Assembly: GCA_032158295.1 (NCBI GenBank)
Contig: CM063260.1
Coordinates: forward strand, 6,085,501 to 6,149,500
Length of the DNA: 64,000 nucleotides
Reading direction: 5' to 3'
DNA from: Pycnopodia helianthoides
Taxonomy: Eukaryota; Echinodermata; Asteroidea; Forcipulatida; Asteriidae
Position numbers and translations under genes: made by a program. Below are positions 32,969-46,615 of this stretch, piece by piece; position 1 is the stretch's first letter, and each line of letters starts with the position of its first letter. The notes below the pieces were generated by a model. The model searched no databases, was not told the DNA's origin, and was given only the letters and a program-made list of their open reading frames with translations.

Positions 32969-33356
32969 AGGCAGGATGTACTTTTGGTAATTGTCAATAT
33001 TGTCAATTTGACCGATATCCTCACTTGGTGTATCCCAACATATGCATACAAATAATAAACCTGTAAAAAATTGGGCTCAATAATTGGTCATCGAAGTTAC
33101 AAGAAAATAATGGGGGGAAAACAACACTGAATTGAATTGTGTGCTTTCAGATGCCCGAGAAAGGCTTCATGCATGAAGCCTTTCTCAGATTCAAACACTT
33201 CAGTCAGAAATTGCGTCTTTCTCAAAAACTACATTACTTCAGAGGGAGTCATTTCTTACAATGTTTTATACTATCAGCAGCTCTCGGGTGCCCCTCACCA
33301 ATTAAGTTTTTATGGTAATTAATTTCTTGAGTATTTACCGAAAGTATCTACTGCCT
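32969..33356. mobile_element. AGGCAGGATGTAC-type TTAA element, full length
   Basis: Its left TTAA (32965-32968) is also the right TTAA of the preceding element. The right end CTACTGCCT is followed by TTAT, a decayed TTAA. It has a perfect 30-bp palindrome at its centre (33157-33186). It is non-coding. Confidence 0.75.
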
Positions 33357-34239
33357 TTATTTTAGCTATAAATTTGTGTACTTCCAAGAAAATGAACAAA
33401 GATGTAAATATGATCAGAAATGAAAACTACAAACAAGTTTTGATACAGAGCACTTAAACAATATACCATGGAAAAAACCCCGACATTGTTATATTGAAGA
33501 ACAAAGGCACAATAGTTGAAATGGGACCGAGGCGCAGCATTCGCAAGTTGTCACATTACAAAGATGTAAGCCCACATAATGTTCGACTTCCGTGGCATTT
33601 AATTGTGGTAGCCTATTATTGACTATTCCAACATTGACACAAAATACGTTTCGCGAACGGGACAAGAGGCAGATTGGCTGGTAGCCGTGTTTAGGCACTG
33701 GTATCCCACAGGGCGATTAACAGAATCTGTGTTTCATTATCAAATGATATTTCCTGTACAGAGATCCGCTTTGTGCTCAAAATCACACTTCCGCCTTCAA
33801 CGGTTCAACATTTTCGTTAATAATTTATAACAATGAAAAGAAACTGAGTGGATCACACACCAATAAACTCATAACACTTTTATTGATTGTAAATAAAGTC
33901 ACACAAACAACTGTTTTCATGCAATACTAAATAAAGTTAAGACAGTTGTTAAGGCGATATGCAAAATAATATTCAATTTCAAATTTGTGGAGGGAAAACA
34001 CTTGTAACTGTTTTCAAGCATCGAGTTTCGGACTCTTGAGATCGGAACTGTTTTACTCATTTCTGAAAAACTAAATCATTTCAAGCAAAACTATTTCAAG
34101 GCAAGTTTTCCACCATGACCCTCTTGACACCATTGTTAGTTACGTGCAAATCCGTGAACATTCAAATTGTCAATCTTACCAATTTTGTGCACACCCCTTT
34201 TTCCACTTCAAAAATCGAAAAATAAAAGTGATGTAAACC

Positions 34240-34630
34240 ATGTCTTAAAGCTATGAAACCTGAAAAGAATACTCACATTTCCCAAACCGATGTTTTTACA
34301 TTCCATTTACAAATTGACAAAATCGGATTAATCGAGAAAACAGCAAGATTTGATCACGTTTGAAGTTAGAAACCTGAAAAGAATACTCACATTTCCCAAA
34401 CCGATTATTTTACATTCCATTTACAAATTTACAAAATGGATTAATCGAGACAACAGGCATGATTTGATCACGTTTGAAGTTAGAAACCTGAAAAGAATAT
34501 TCTCATTTCCCAAACTGATGTTTTACATTCTATTTGCAAATTTACAAAATCGGATTAATCGAAAAAACAGTCATGATTTGATCACGTTTGAAGTTAGAAA
34601 CCCTCATTTCCAAAACCGATGTTTTTATAA
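34240..34630. repeat. 114-bp tandem repeat, about 3.3 copies
   Basis: ACCTGAAAAGAATA begins at 34258, 34372 and 34486, and its truncated partner at 34600, an exact 114-bp period. Units carry TTTGATCACGTTTGAAG and GGATTAATCGA. Because 114 is divisible by three, one frame stays open across all units, so the open frame there is a by-product of the repeat. Confidence 0.9.
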
Positions 34631-34639
34631 TCCTATAAA

Positions 34640-35970
34640 ATCGTAAAATCGAAACGCAGTCGTGGTTTTTAAATAGAAGGTTACAAAAGTAGTGTTATAA
34701 TTATTATCATAAAGTTTAACATGTTTAAAAAGAAAACTAAAACCGAACAAATATAGGGTCACTTTTACGGTGTCCATCTTAATTTCACAGAAACAAAGTG
34801 GGTGCATTTGCAAAGTATCGAAAAATATTTAACATAAATTGAAGACGTTGAATATATTGAGGCAAAAAAATAGTCTTTGAACAGGTACAATAAATACTGA
34901 AATTAAGAAGAAGAAAAAATAAGAATGAAAAAATCGTCCATAACAAACACAACATTTGACTCAACTGTTTTATGCAGTGGTGCAATTAAACATGCTCATT
35001 GCCGACACCGGGCCTGAAAATCAAATGTTTTTTATCCCCAACAAATAAAAAAATCAGAACATTGTTATAAGCGTTATTAAAATCAGAGGAAAAATGTTCC
35101 GAAAATATTTTATAAAAATGGGAAAAGAATTACAACATTAATGTAGAAAGAGATACTACATTAACAGTCGAACCTGGTGAGTGAAACTGTGAATGTTAAT
35201 TGTAATAATATTTAAAAACACAACAATTATAAATCACTGAATGAAAGTAAAATAAAATGAGATAAAAGACAACCAGTTGTTGCAATTTTTGTTTTGAATT
35301 GTTTTCTCCAAAGATTACACTATAAAAAATTCCGGATTATAACTGACCCGGTTTCGGGTCCGGATCCAGGGGGGGGGGGGGCTGACCCATTTATGGGTCG
35401 GTCTGACCCGGAATCTGTTCCAAAATGAATCCAGTTTCTGGGTGAGCCTGACCCACAAATGGTCTGACCAACATTCAGGTCTGTTCTGACCCCGGGGTTT
35501 TGTAGAGATATGTTTCCCTTCTAAAAATCTCTCAAAAAATTGCTACGTTTTATGTTTTTGAAATCATTGAAATAATTTCAACTTGGTCAGTTTGTAACAA
35601 CATCGGTATAACTTTAAAAACAGACTGGGATGGATGATGGATATTTGGTTCTTCACGGTTGGATATTCAGGTTGTATAAAATTAATCATTTAAATCGAAA
35701 GTTGCAGGCAATGTTTTCAGTGTAATTCCCCGTTCGATCGAATTTTGATCTTTTCAAGAAAGCATTTCCTTCTGAATTTCCTTGATAAATAAAAGTGTTG
35801 ATAAAGCGCACAATTGGCAGTTAAGCGATTATGTGTTTCTGCAGAATATTTACAATTCTCTTAAACGTGTTTTGTGAATAGCTCAGTTTGTTTATATAAT
35901 AAGCAAGACAAGTTGTAATATAACAATATCGGTAGAGTGAAGCACCTAGAATAGTTTACTACAGAGTACA
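34640..35970. other. AT-rich intergenic stretch without a gene
   Basis: It contains a cluster of GACCC and GGGTC words with a G-run at 35340-35500. The rest is AT-rich with no supported open frame or structured repeat. Confidence 0.5.
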
Positions 35971-35976
35971 GACCAT

Positions 35977-36168
35977 GGCCCAATTTCATAAAGCCTGTAA
36001 GCACACAAAATTGATAAGCACAGAAGAATACTGCTTACCAGAAACTGGCTACCGGTCAACATTCCATAAAGTTTACACTGTTGTGACTGTTGCCCCATTA
36101 TTTGTTTGCTTAGCAAGGAAATGTGTTAAGCAGTATTTTCTGCTAAGCAACAACATGAAATTGGGCCC
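35977..36168. mobile_element. GGGCCCAATTTCATAG miniature TIR element, divergent copy
   Basis: The left end is GGCCCAATTTCATAAAGCC and the right end ATGAAATTGGGCCC. The interior is more diverged than in the copies at 22687 and 24881. Confidence 0.7.
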
Positions 36169-36597
36169 TGATGATCATTCCATGACCGAGTATTTTCCCC
36201 CGGTCGTGTTCCCCATGGACACAAAAGTAGTGGTACTTCGATTTGCCTTATATCTTAAAAAGAGAGCAGACTATTTTATCCGTCCAGCCTTTGATTGGCG
36301 ATAGTGGGTATGAATGGAGGGGTACCCAGCGGGGGCATGGGGGGAAGCCCCTCCCCCCGAGAACCCTTGTCCCCTCCCCCATCCCAAATGAGACCGAAAA
36401 CATTCACAAACAAAAGGTTCGATACATCACCCAAACAACAACATCAACAACAACAACTATTTGCCCTGCCCCCGCCCCCGTGGGGGGGGGGGCGTCAAAT
36501 AGCCATTTTGCCCCAAAATGGATATATCAATAGCACCATGAGTAAAGTTGTGTAATGCCATTACACAACTTAAAATAGCATTATTTACTTTACAAAA

Positions 36598-36705
36598 ACA
36601 AAGACACTTTTAGAATGAGAACATTTACAAAAACACTTTTAGAATGAGAACATTTACAAAAACACTTTTAGAATGAGAACAAAAACACTTTTAGAACGAG
36701 AAAAT
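36598..36705. repeat. 32-bp short tandem repeat
   Basis: ACACTTTTAGAATGAGAACA is repeated three times with a fourth, partial unit. The main spacing is 32 bp. Confidence 0.85.
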
Positions 36706-36868
36706 TTCCGCTCCAAATTAAAAGTTATTATAACGTTTCATATCGAGTGCCTTGCAGTTATCTCCCTTAATCAACAGTTGTACGCTGGCAAAATAATGCC
36801 AGTTAAAAAAACCTGAGGACAAGCTATGTGTAAACCACTGACGGTACAGATTGTTGATTGGTTTTTAA

Positions 36869-37508
36869 AGGTACACGTTGCCTTGAATCGGCCGAGTTGG
36901 TCTATAAAAAGCGTTTGTAAACCGTTTGTTATAAAATGCATATGGTTAGAAAGATGTTTTAAAAGTAGAATACAATGATCCACTCAAATATGCCTCGAAA
37001 TTGCGTGGTTTTCCTTTTACATCGTGAACTAACACAGTCGGCCATTTTATGGAGTCAAATTTTTGACTCCACAAAATGGCCGACCGTGTTAGTTAGCAAA
37101 GCTCAAGGAAAACCACGCAACTTCGAGGCATATTTGTGTGGATCATTGTATTCTACTTTTAAAATATCTTTCTAACCATATGCATTTTATAAGGCCTGCG
37201 CTAAACGTCGCACTTTTGCCGAGCCGAACTAAAATGTTTTCAGTTCGATTCGACACGGCAAGAGCGCGACGTTTGTCACCGTGTCGTGCCGCTACCGTGT
37301 AGCACGGCAGGGCTTGCCGTGCTACACGGCAGTGCCGAACTTAAATAAAAGGTTTGCGCTAAACGTCGCTCTTTTGTCGAATTTAATTCCTAATTTTACA
37401 ACTGTTTGAGTTCGACACGACAAACGTGCGACGTTTAGCGCAGGCCTAACAAACGGTTACAAACGCTTTTTATAGACCAACTCGACCGATCCAAGGCAAC
37501 GTGTACCT
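36869..37508. mobile_element. Long palindromic (fold-back) element with TTAA-type border
   Basis: The two arms are inverted copies of each other, centred near 37055. They meet at AGTCAAATTTTTGACT, flanked by matching GGCCATTTT and AAAATGGCC. The outer ends are AGGTACACGTTGCC and GGCAACGTGTACCT. The border is TTAA on the left (36865-36868) and TTAC on the right. The right arm is split by the element at 37193. It is non-coding. Confidence 0.85.
37193..37446. mobile_element. Harbinger-like miniature element nested in the palindrome
   Basis: The ends are GGCCTGCGCTAAACGTCGC and an inverted GCGACGTTTAGCGCAGGCC. The flanks are TAA at 37190-37192 and 37447-37449. The other arm of the host palindrome shows the uninterrupted site with one TAA. 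A GG start and a 3-bp TWA duplication are characteristic of PIF/Harbinger elements. It is 254 bp and non-coding. Confidence 0.8.
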
Positions 37509-37823
37509 TTACACCGTAAGTCCCATACGAACTTGACAACAACGTTGACAGAAAACCGTATAAGAAATGTGGACCAGTGAAAAAGCTGGCGGACTATAAT
37601 GAACTGACAAAATTAACTGGTCCCGCTGAACAAAAAATTTAGGGCGAACCCGTCTAATGCAAGATTTTTCAAAGATTTGAAAACACTGGGTGTCCAAAAT
37701 TTCTCGTCATTAAAAAAGAAAAACTTCGTGTACAAAGTCTCTACTTTCAAAACTCAAGTGTGAAATGAAAGCATGTAACAACAAGGGCCCAATTTCATAG
37801 AGCTGCTTAAGCACAAAAAGTAG

Positions 37824-38719
37824 TAGTTGCGATAATCGTAACCCTCCATCCTCCCGACGGTCGGAGACCGGAGGGTTACGAGTCATGCAGTGCAAAAAAG
37901 TGGCGAAATAAAAATTTCGACTATTTTGGTCAGACGAGTCACCAGATTTACCAAATTTTTACCACTTTAAAAAAACATGACACACATTCTAAAAACATGG
38001 ATGTGATCATCAATGTGTCATGAATCCATTCGTATTACTCAAAACATCATTGAGAAAATATTTAAAGAAAAAAAGACAAAAACTTACCAGAGACTGAGCG
38101 AAATTTTCATGATGCGTAGACAATCTCAGGTCCGGTTTTCGAACCTCGCGATTCGTGACCTAGCAACATCTCGACCAATCAGCGTAAGCAAACTCGTGGT
38201 TGAGCGCATTTTGTTGAGTTGCACAATCACAGGATATTTATTAGGAAAAATTTACAGATTGAGCGCGCATTCTGGAAAGCTGTTCCTGCAATTAATCAGC
38301 GCAAACTGCAGATGGCGCAAATCCGTTAAATACATTAACTGCGTGCACGCACAGTCGCACATGAGACGATCGCCACGCCTACACAACGGTTTGGTTTACG
38401 CTGATTGGTTGATGTAGGGGAAGTGTGGTCCATGGACATTTCGGTCAGTTTCTGGTAAGTTTTTGTTCGTTTTTTCTTCAAATAATTTTTCATCGATGTT
38501 TAGAGTGTTATGAATGGATTCATTATACCTTGAAGATCAAATCCATGTTCTTAGAATGTGTGTCATGTTTTTTGAAAGGGGTAAAAATTGGGCAAATCTG
38601 GTGACTAGTCTGACCAAAATAGTCGAATTTTTTATTTCGCCACTTTTTTGCACTGCATGACTCGTAACCCTCCGGTCTCCGACCGTCGGGAGGATGGAGG
38701 GTTACGATTATCGCAACTA
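37824..38719. mobile_element. Mutator-like non-autonomous element with long inverted repeats
   Basis: It starts TAGTTGCGATAATCGTAACC and ends with the inverted copy. It is flanked by the 9-bp duplication AAAAAGTAG at 37815-37823 and 38720-38728. The inverted repeats extend roughly 290 bp with few mismatches. Inside each repeat is a further hairpin (CGTAACCCTCC facing GGAGGGTTACG). The 300-bp centre has no convincing transposase. Long TIRs and a 9-bp duplication fit Mutator-like elements. Confidence 0.8.
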
Positions 38720-38836
38720 AAAAAGTAGCTAAGCACAACAAAATTATGCAGAACAAGGTTACTGGCCAAACTACCGTGTCACATGTACAGTCTGTGACTG
38801 GTATACTGATATTGTTAAGCAATATTTTCTGCTTAA

Positions 38837-39204
38837 AGGAACATTACAGAATTGTTTTTTTGCTAACAAAACAGTTGCTGGCAGTGTAAGCACTTTATAT
38901 AATCCACCATATACATCAACTGACAAACCTGTAGAAGTTTGAGATCGATCGGCCATCTGGGTCACGAGAAGATAGTGCAAAACCGATTACAAATTTGCAT
39001 GTGTTATACAATGCACGAATAAAACGCTCATGAGCGATAGACTCTAATCGGAAATTAGTTTGACTTATTTCTCATCAAAATGGCATTTCAGACATAAATA
39101 TTTCAAGGGATATTTTCTACTATCATCATCATTAGACCGTGTAAGTTTTATGTAAATCTGTGATCAAAAGTATATTTTACAATTACCAATTCTGTAATGT
39201 TCCT
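38837..39204. mobile_element. TTAA-flanked miniature element, AGGAACATTACAG family, copy 2
   Basis: It has TTAA at 38833-38836 and 39205-39208. It is inserted in the CTGCTTAAGCAG of the host miniature element. It is 368 bp long, in opposite orientation relative to the copy at 32580. Confidence 0.9.
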
Positions 39205-39598
39205 TTAAGCAGCTCTATGTAATTGGGCCCTGCTGACCAACCCGCTAAATTTATGTTTAAAAATTTGTTTTTATATAGAAACCGAGTTAAAATACATCTT
39301 ATGTCACAATCTACCAATACAGTTTCTTTTGGATAGATGAAAAATTTAATCATTGAGAATTCAGTACAACCATCCAATAATTTCGAAAGCAAATATTATT
39401 GTCAGGGCTTGAAAATGTGGCTTGGATTAGGAAAGTCGCACAATACAATGTGCATAATCCTATGTTGATTTGGGACATCGCTTATCATAGTTTTTGACTC
39501 GACTTATTTAACACTAAAACAGTTTTAACTGAAATTGACATAAGACCAATATGACAACACGCCAGAATTTAACTTCTATTGAGTTTCCAAGGTGGTAT

Positions 39599-39604
39599 TT
39601 TATT
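39599..39604 (-). terminator. Candidate poly(A) signal for FoxL2
   Basis: The minus strand reads AATAAA here, about 540 bp past the FoxL2 stop codon. It is the first canonical hexamer I noticed downstream of the stop. This is a positional inference only. Confidence 0.35.
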
Positions 39605-40143
39605 AATTATTCCGTGTCAACTTTGTGGGTCTTTCCAAATGAATGGGTCCACTTTGCAGGCAAGAAGCGAAACCGTTCGGCAGAATTTCAAAAAGTTGCC
39701 GATTTCAGAACCAAATAAAAACAAAGCCTAAAAAACCAATTTGCCTGTTTCATGCCCGAATCCGTAAACTTACAACAGGACGCCCTAAATGGTTGAGCTT
39801 ATGGAACTGTCTTAATTAAAAGGGTAAAGATAATTTGTCGATAAAATTTGAAACATATAATGATGAAAATCATCTATAAAAAAGGTATAAAAACCATACA
39901 TGACCAATCGTCCTCCTTTTCATTATGCAAAAATACGTTCACTTTGGCCTTCACATTAACCTTTGTTAAAAGCTTCCAATTCTGGTGAAAAATAAAAGCT
40001 TAGCGTTAACCTCCGCAAAATTTTCCGAACTAAACGAATGCAAAGAACAAAAAAACCCTTTGTTGTACAAAAACACACAAACATGCGGGAACTTTTATAA
40101 GCTGCGATCCTTACTATTTTCAGACTTTCCTAGGTTAGATTTT

Positions 40144-42465
<2,322 letters not shown>

Positions 42466-42469
42466 TTAA

Positions 42470-42856
42470 AGGAACATTACAGAATCGGTAAGAAAAAAAC
42501 TTGTAAAATATACTTTTGATCACAGATTTTCACAAAACTTACACGGTCTAATGATGATGATAGTAGAAAACATCCCTTGAAATATTTCTGTCTGAAATGT
42601 CATATTTGATGAGAAATGAAAAGTTAATTTTCCGATTGGAGTTTATCGCTCAGTGAGCGTTTTATTCATTTGTTGAATCTATATGATTTCATGCAACTTA
42701 ATGTGTAATCGGTTTTTCACTATTTTCTCGTGAACCAGATGGCCGATCGATCTCAAACTTCTACAGGTCTGTCAGTTTATGTATATGGTGGATTACATAA
42801 AGTGCTTACACTGCAGCAACTGTTTTGTTAGCAAAAACCAATTCTGTATTGTTCCT
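42470..42856. mobile_element. TTAA-flanked miniature element, AGGAACATTACAG family, copy 3
   Basis: It has TTAA at 42466-42469 and 42857-42860. It is 387 bp and non-coding, and very similar to the copies at 32580 and 59745. Confidence 0.9.
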
Positions 42857-43238
42857 TTAATAGTCTAGTGTGTTTTATATTGTATTTATCCAACGAAATT
42901 ACAATCACCTAGTTTAATAAACATAATAATATGACTTGTTCTAAGCTAATCACTCTGTGTGGCACTCTGACGTCACATTAATGAACTACTGATGAACAAC
43001 ATGAGTAAAAAACAGAGAGTAAAACAACGCCTTGTGTAACAAGACTAACGAGGTGATCACATCTGCGAGTGGTCCAGTTTTAAACTAATTCTTATCACAC
43101 TCTTGGGTCTCACTCCTGTTAGTCGCGACCCTCCAGTTATTGTGATTGTTTGGTTTTATTTTCGGTTTTTATTTGTTGGTAGCTAGTTGGATTTGTTTGT
43201 TTGATGTATTTGTTTATTTTTAATAGATAGTTCCCAGT

Positions 43239-43918
43239 CATAGAGCTATATATATTGACTAGAGCGCTAACTTGCTCTGAGTTTAGAAGCCACCCTGGGC
43301 GCAGACATGTTTGATGTGTTGCGTGACTACGGAACGATTTTAATTTTAAGAGAGCACACATGGCCGCGAAAATTTTGCATTCGGCGTGCGCGCTTACGTA
43401 CGCGCCATATTTAATCTAACGATCATTGCTCTTGTAAACAGGTGATTTTAGTGATGTCTTAAAAAATATGTAGTAGGTGATTCTCTGATGTTGTTACTTA
43501 CGTCTTAGGAAAAATGCTGAGTAGAACTAGAGCCTTGTTTGGGAGGATTCAATGCTTCAAGATGTCAAGGGGAAAAAACGAAATCTGCTTAAAGGATACA
43601 CAATATGCCGGCAAGAATGACGAACTAAAAAAAAAACCACGTATACGCGCAAACGCACATGTTAAACATGACGCACATGACGCTCGCAGTTTGTACGCTC
43701 ATTAGCAGATTGTGCGTTCTCATTTGCTGCATATTTGGTTCGATGACGCATAGAAAAGAACAAACGCTTTATCATGCAAATAGCCGTACAATTGCCGTAC
43801 AAAATTTCAAGCTTTTGTATTGGTTTGTACATAAACATGGATGCGCCCACACGGCTTCAAAACCTTAGTGCGTGTATAACGGGGTGTTAGCGCTTTAGTC
43901 AATATATATAGCTCTATG
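43239..43918. mobile_element. hAT-like non-autonomous element with 8-bp target duplication
   Basis: TTCCCAGT occurs at 43231-43238 and 43919-43926. The ends are CATAGAGCTATATATATTGA and its inverted copy, extending about 33 bp to GCGCTAAC and GTTAGCGC. It is 680 bp, with no transposase-like frame. An 8-bp duplication fits hAT or P-type elements. Confidence 0.75.
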
Positions 43919-43929
43919 TTCCCAGTAGA

Positions 43930-44112
43930 CGCCATCTTTACGGGCAAAGTGCATTTTGGCTTACAGATGCGTCAAACGCTCAACTTATTAACGCGGCCGC
44001 GTTGTTCAATAGCCAATCGTGCAGTGAGTTTTGTAAAATGTGCGCGTGTTGCACGCCGTTCTCACACGAAACGCACGACTGTTTGTTCCAAACTGCCCGT
44101 AAAGATGGCCGA
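43930..44112. repeat. Short inverted repeat beside the hAT-like element
   Basis: GCCATCTTTACGGGCA near 43930 is matched by TGCCCGTAAAGATGGC ending near 44110. The interior is CG-rich relative to its surroundings. It is probably a separate miniature element. Confidence 0.5.
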
Positions 44113-44807
44113 TTTACGTCATACTGCAACCTATCTATTATGAGCAGACCCCGTATTATGAGCGCCTTCTTCGTTTTTCAGTATGCCGCCCATGTATTTC
44201 CACGCGTTGCGTGAATTGCAACTGGTGGGTTCAAACACCTCCTGCCTGCATTTACTTTTCCTTTTTGATAAGTTTTTTTCAGGGGCTTCCAAATAGTCTG
44301 CTCATTGATTATTGACATTGTTGCTCAACCAACTTAGCGGGATGTTTTTAAACAAAAAAAAGTAGTCGTTCCAAGCCTCAATCCGAAACCGATGACGATG
44401 TTGCAAGTATAACCAGTGTTGTTCCCACGACAAATATTTTTCTTTGGGCGGTTATGTTTTGGAAACAGAATCCTGTTTGTATTTTTTCGTCGGGTTGGTG
44501 TTTATCGTTACTGATTAAGATCAGCTAACATAAGAAACTCTTTTTTTTCTCGTCATGGATCGTGACTTTTTTTCTGTTGAGAGTTCGAGTTTTCATTGGG
44601 CCAAACCCTCTGCACCGCAGTCAAAACAGTGTACATAGATAATGCTGAAGGGTTCAACGACGGCCCACAATTCAATTAATAAATTGGAGCAAAACGAGTG
44701 CAGGTGTGGTGGGCTTTTGAAGGGTTGATCTGAAACCGGCTTAACAAAAGATTTATTATAATTGTCATGGTTACCGATGCAGTATATTTGCTTACTTTTA
44801 ATATTAA

Positions 44808-45135
44808 TAGCAGCTTCTTATATAGCGCACATTATCCTATAGTAGCTAGATCAAAGTGCTTTACAACATTATTATCCCTGTTCATCGGGCATACTTTTAT
44901 ACCATTTTTCTAACTTCCTCAACTCCCTGTGGAGCATCCCTAAACAGATTAAATGAGCGCAAAGTGGTTAATCAAACACAATACTTTCTCAACCCCTCTC
45001 AGGTTCCCTGGATTAAAAGAGGCATTTTTTTTTTAAATAGCTGCCTTGCTCAAGGATACAAGTGTCGTGACTGGGATTCGAACCCACACTGTGAATGTTC
45101 AACAATCAGAAATTTAGTCCGATGCAGTCGACTGT
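44808..45135 (-). mobile_element. tRNA-derived SINE
   Basis: The minus strand carries a decayed head with GGGTTCGAATCCC as B box, then AAGCACTTTGATCTAGC and a tail with GCGCTATATAAGAAGC. It is the same family as the copy at 14525. Confidence 0.6.
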
Positions 45136-45349
45136 ACATCATGCAAAGTGACAAAAAACAGTAGAATTTTCTTCCCATGACCCTCGTTCAGATTTTTTCT
45201 CCCCCCAGAATGCAGCTCTTTCCATCTGATGCCAAATCAAAATTCACTCGATAATAGCACTAAAAACATGAAGGTCGCTGCAAAGTAAAACGGTTACCGA
45301 AGTATCGATCAATAATGCGACAAATTATCAGTATAGAGATGTAGGCTAA

Positions 45350-45650
45350 GTGTCCACTGGGGCGCCTTTGGGCACTGAAATGTAGCCCGGCCCTATATGT
45401 AACCCCTATCCTGTAGCCAATGCCTATAAAATATAGCCCACGTCTAAATGTACCAACGGCCTATATAGGCCCAAATGCAGCCCTTATACCCTGTACCTAT
45501 AAATGTCACCCGACTGTAGGTGTAGCCCTTACTCTGTACATAAAATGTAGATAAGACCTAAATAAAGCCTATGCCTAAATGTGGCCCTTAGGCCTACCTT
45601 GTACCTAATAACGTAGCTCAGGCCTAGTAGCCTAAATCATGTAAGTCAAT
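45350..45650. repeat. Degenerate short-unit tandem repeat
   Basis: About 300 bp are built of variants of CCTAAATGTAGCCC and CTATAAATGTAGCCC, spaced roughly 15-25 bp apart. No two units are the same. It is an old, decayed minisatellite. Confidence 0.65.
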
Positions 45651-46615
45651 GTAACTGGACTAATGAAGGTACAGAGCATGGGCAATTAAGGTTCGGTCTG
45701 TATTAAGGTACAATGTTGGGGTAACATTTTAGGTAGTTCGCAACACCTTCATAAAATAAATAAGTTTAAAAATTGACATGATTTATTAGCCATCATAATG
45801 ACCCCTTGAATTTGCCAGCCCTACTTCGTGTGGGTGGAACATAGGCTCACAGACAAAATCTCCAAATGTATACTTCCCATCAGCAGTGAAAACGGTCTGC
45901 TGAAGGCACGACACCAACACTGTTTTGGAACAAAACAACTACGGCCGGTATAGAAACACGCCTATCTCTTTGAAACCAACGTTTCGAAAACAAAATGAAC
46001 ATCTTCTTTTGTTGTCAATTCAATTCATTTCAAATTCACTTCAGACACATTTTTCGTTGTTCGTTGCCGATACTGCAGAAAATGCTGGATGATTTTGCAC
46101 CTCATTCATAAAAGTTTAATTTGTCAAAATCATCCATCATAGTTTCAAACACAGATTTTAAGACGCCCCGCTGTTCTTGGTACGAAATGTATACAGAGGA
46201 AACCCATACAATTTTTAAAAAACATTTTGGGGAAAAAATAGTGCAATTTTCATGCATGATTTACTTGTGAAGACACAACGACTAACTCATTGTCGGATCA
46301 GTAAAAAAAAATTGCACTTATGGAGGAAGTGATCGTTTGACCGGGATTTCTACAATGCAGTTATAGTTTTGTAAACACTTCTGCGCGACCAATTCGAGAA
46401 AATGTAAACATGTGGACCGCAACGGTAGTTGAACTAAAGGTTGAAGGCTAGCCTATGCATTTATGAAAAAGTACAGCGGTGTCCATGGTTTTCACTCCCA
46501 TCTTGAAGCGTTGGAAGTTCAAGTTCCAAAACCTTACCCTGCTCGAATTTTCTGTATGTAGCGCCCTCTTTAGACCTCTCTGAAGGAGCTTCGTAGTCTT
46601 AGTTCGAGAAGTTCA

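Larger units (their letters stand above)
37785..39230. mobile_element. GGGCCCAATTTCATAG element split by two later insertions
   Basis: The left end (37785-37823) and right end (39205-39230) are those of the family at 22687. The middle is present at 38729-38836. Between them lie an 896-bp long-TIR element (37824-38719) and a TTAA-type element (38837-39204), so this is a three-element nest. Confidence 0.88.

Noticed and set aside
34240..34630. Array resembling a CRISPR locus
   Set aside because: Units are a homogeneous 114-bp tandem repeat without distinct spacers, and the DNA is animal nuclear sequence.
34350..34646. 98-codon open frame with repeated F-E-V-R-N-L-K-R units
   Set aside because: It is produced by a 114-bp tandem repeat whose period is a multiple of three; there is no start context, splice site or family support.
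36243..36555. Proline- and glutamine-rich open frames
   Set aside because: They come from poly-G/poly-C and CAA-rich low-complexity DNA, with no splice or family support.
43137..44214. Several 60-75 codon open frames
   Set aside because: They lie inside or across the hAT-like element and its neighbour and read through their terminal repeats.
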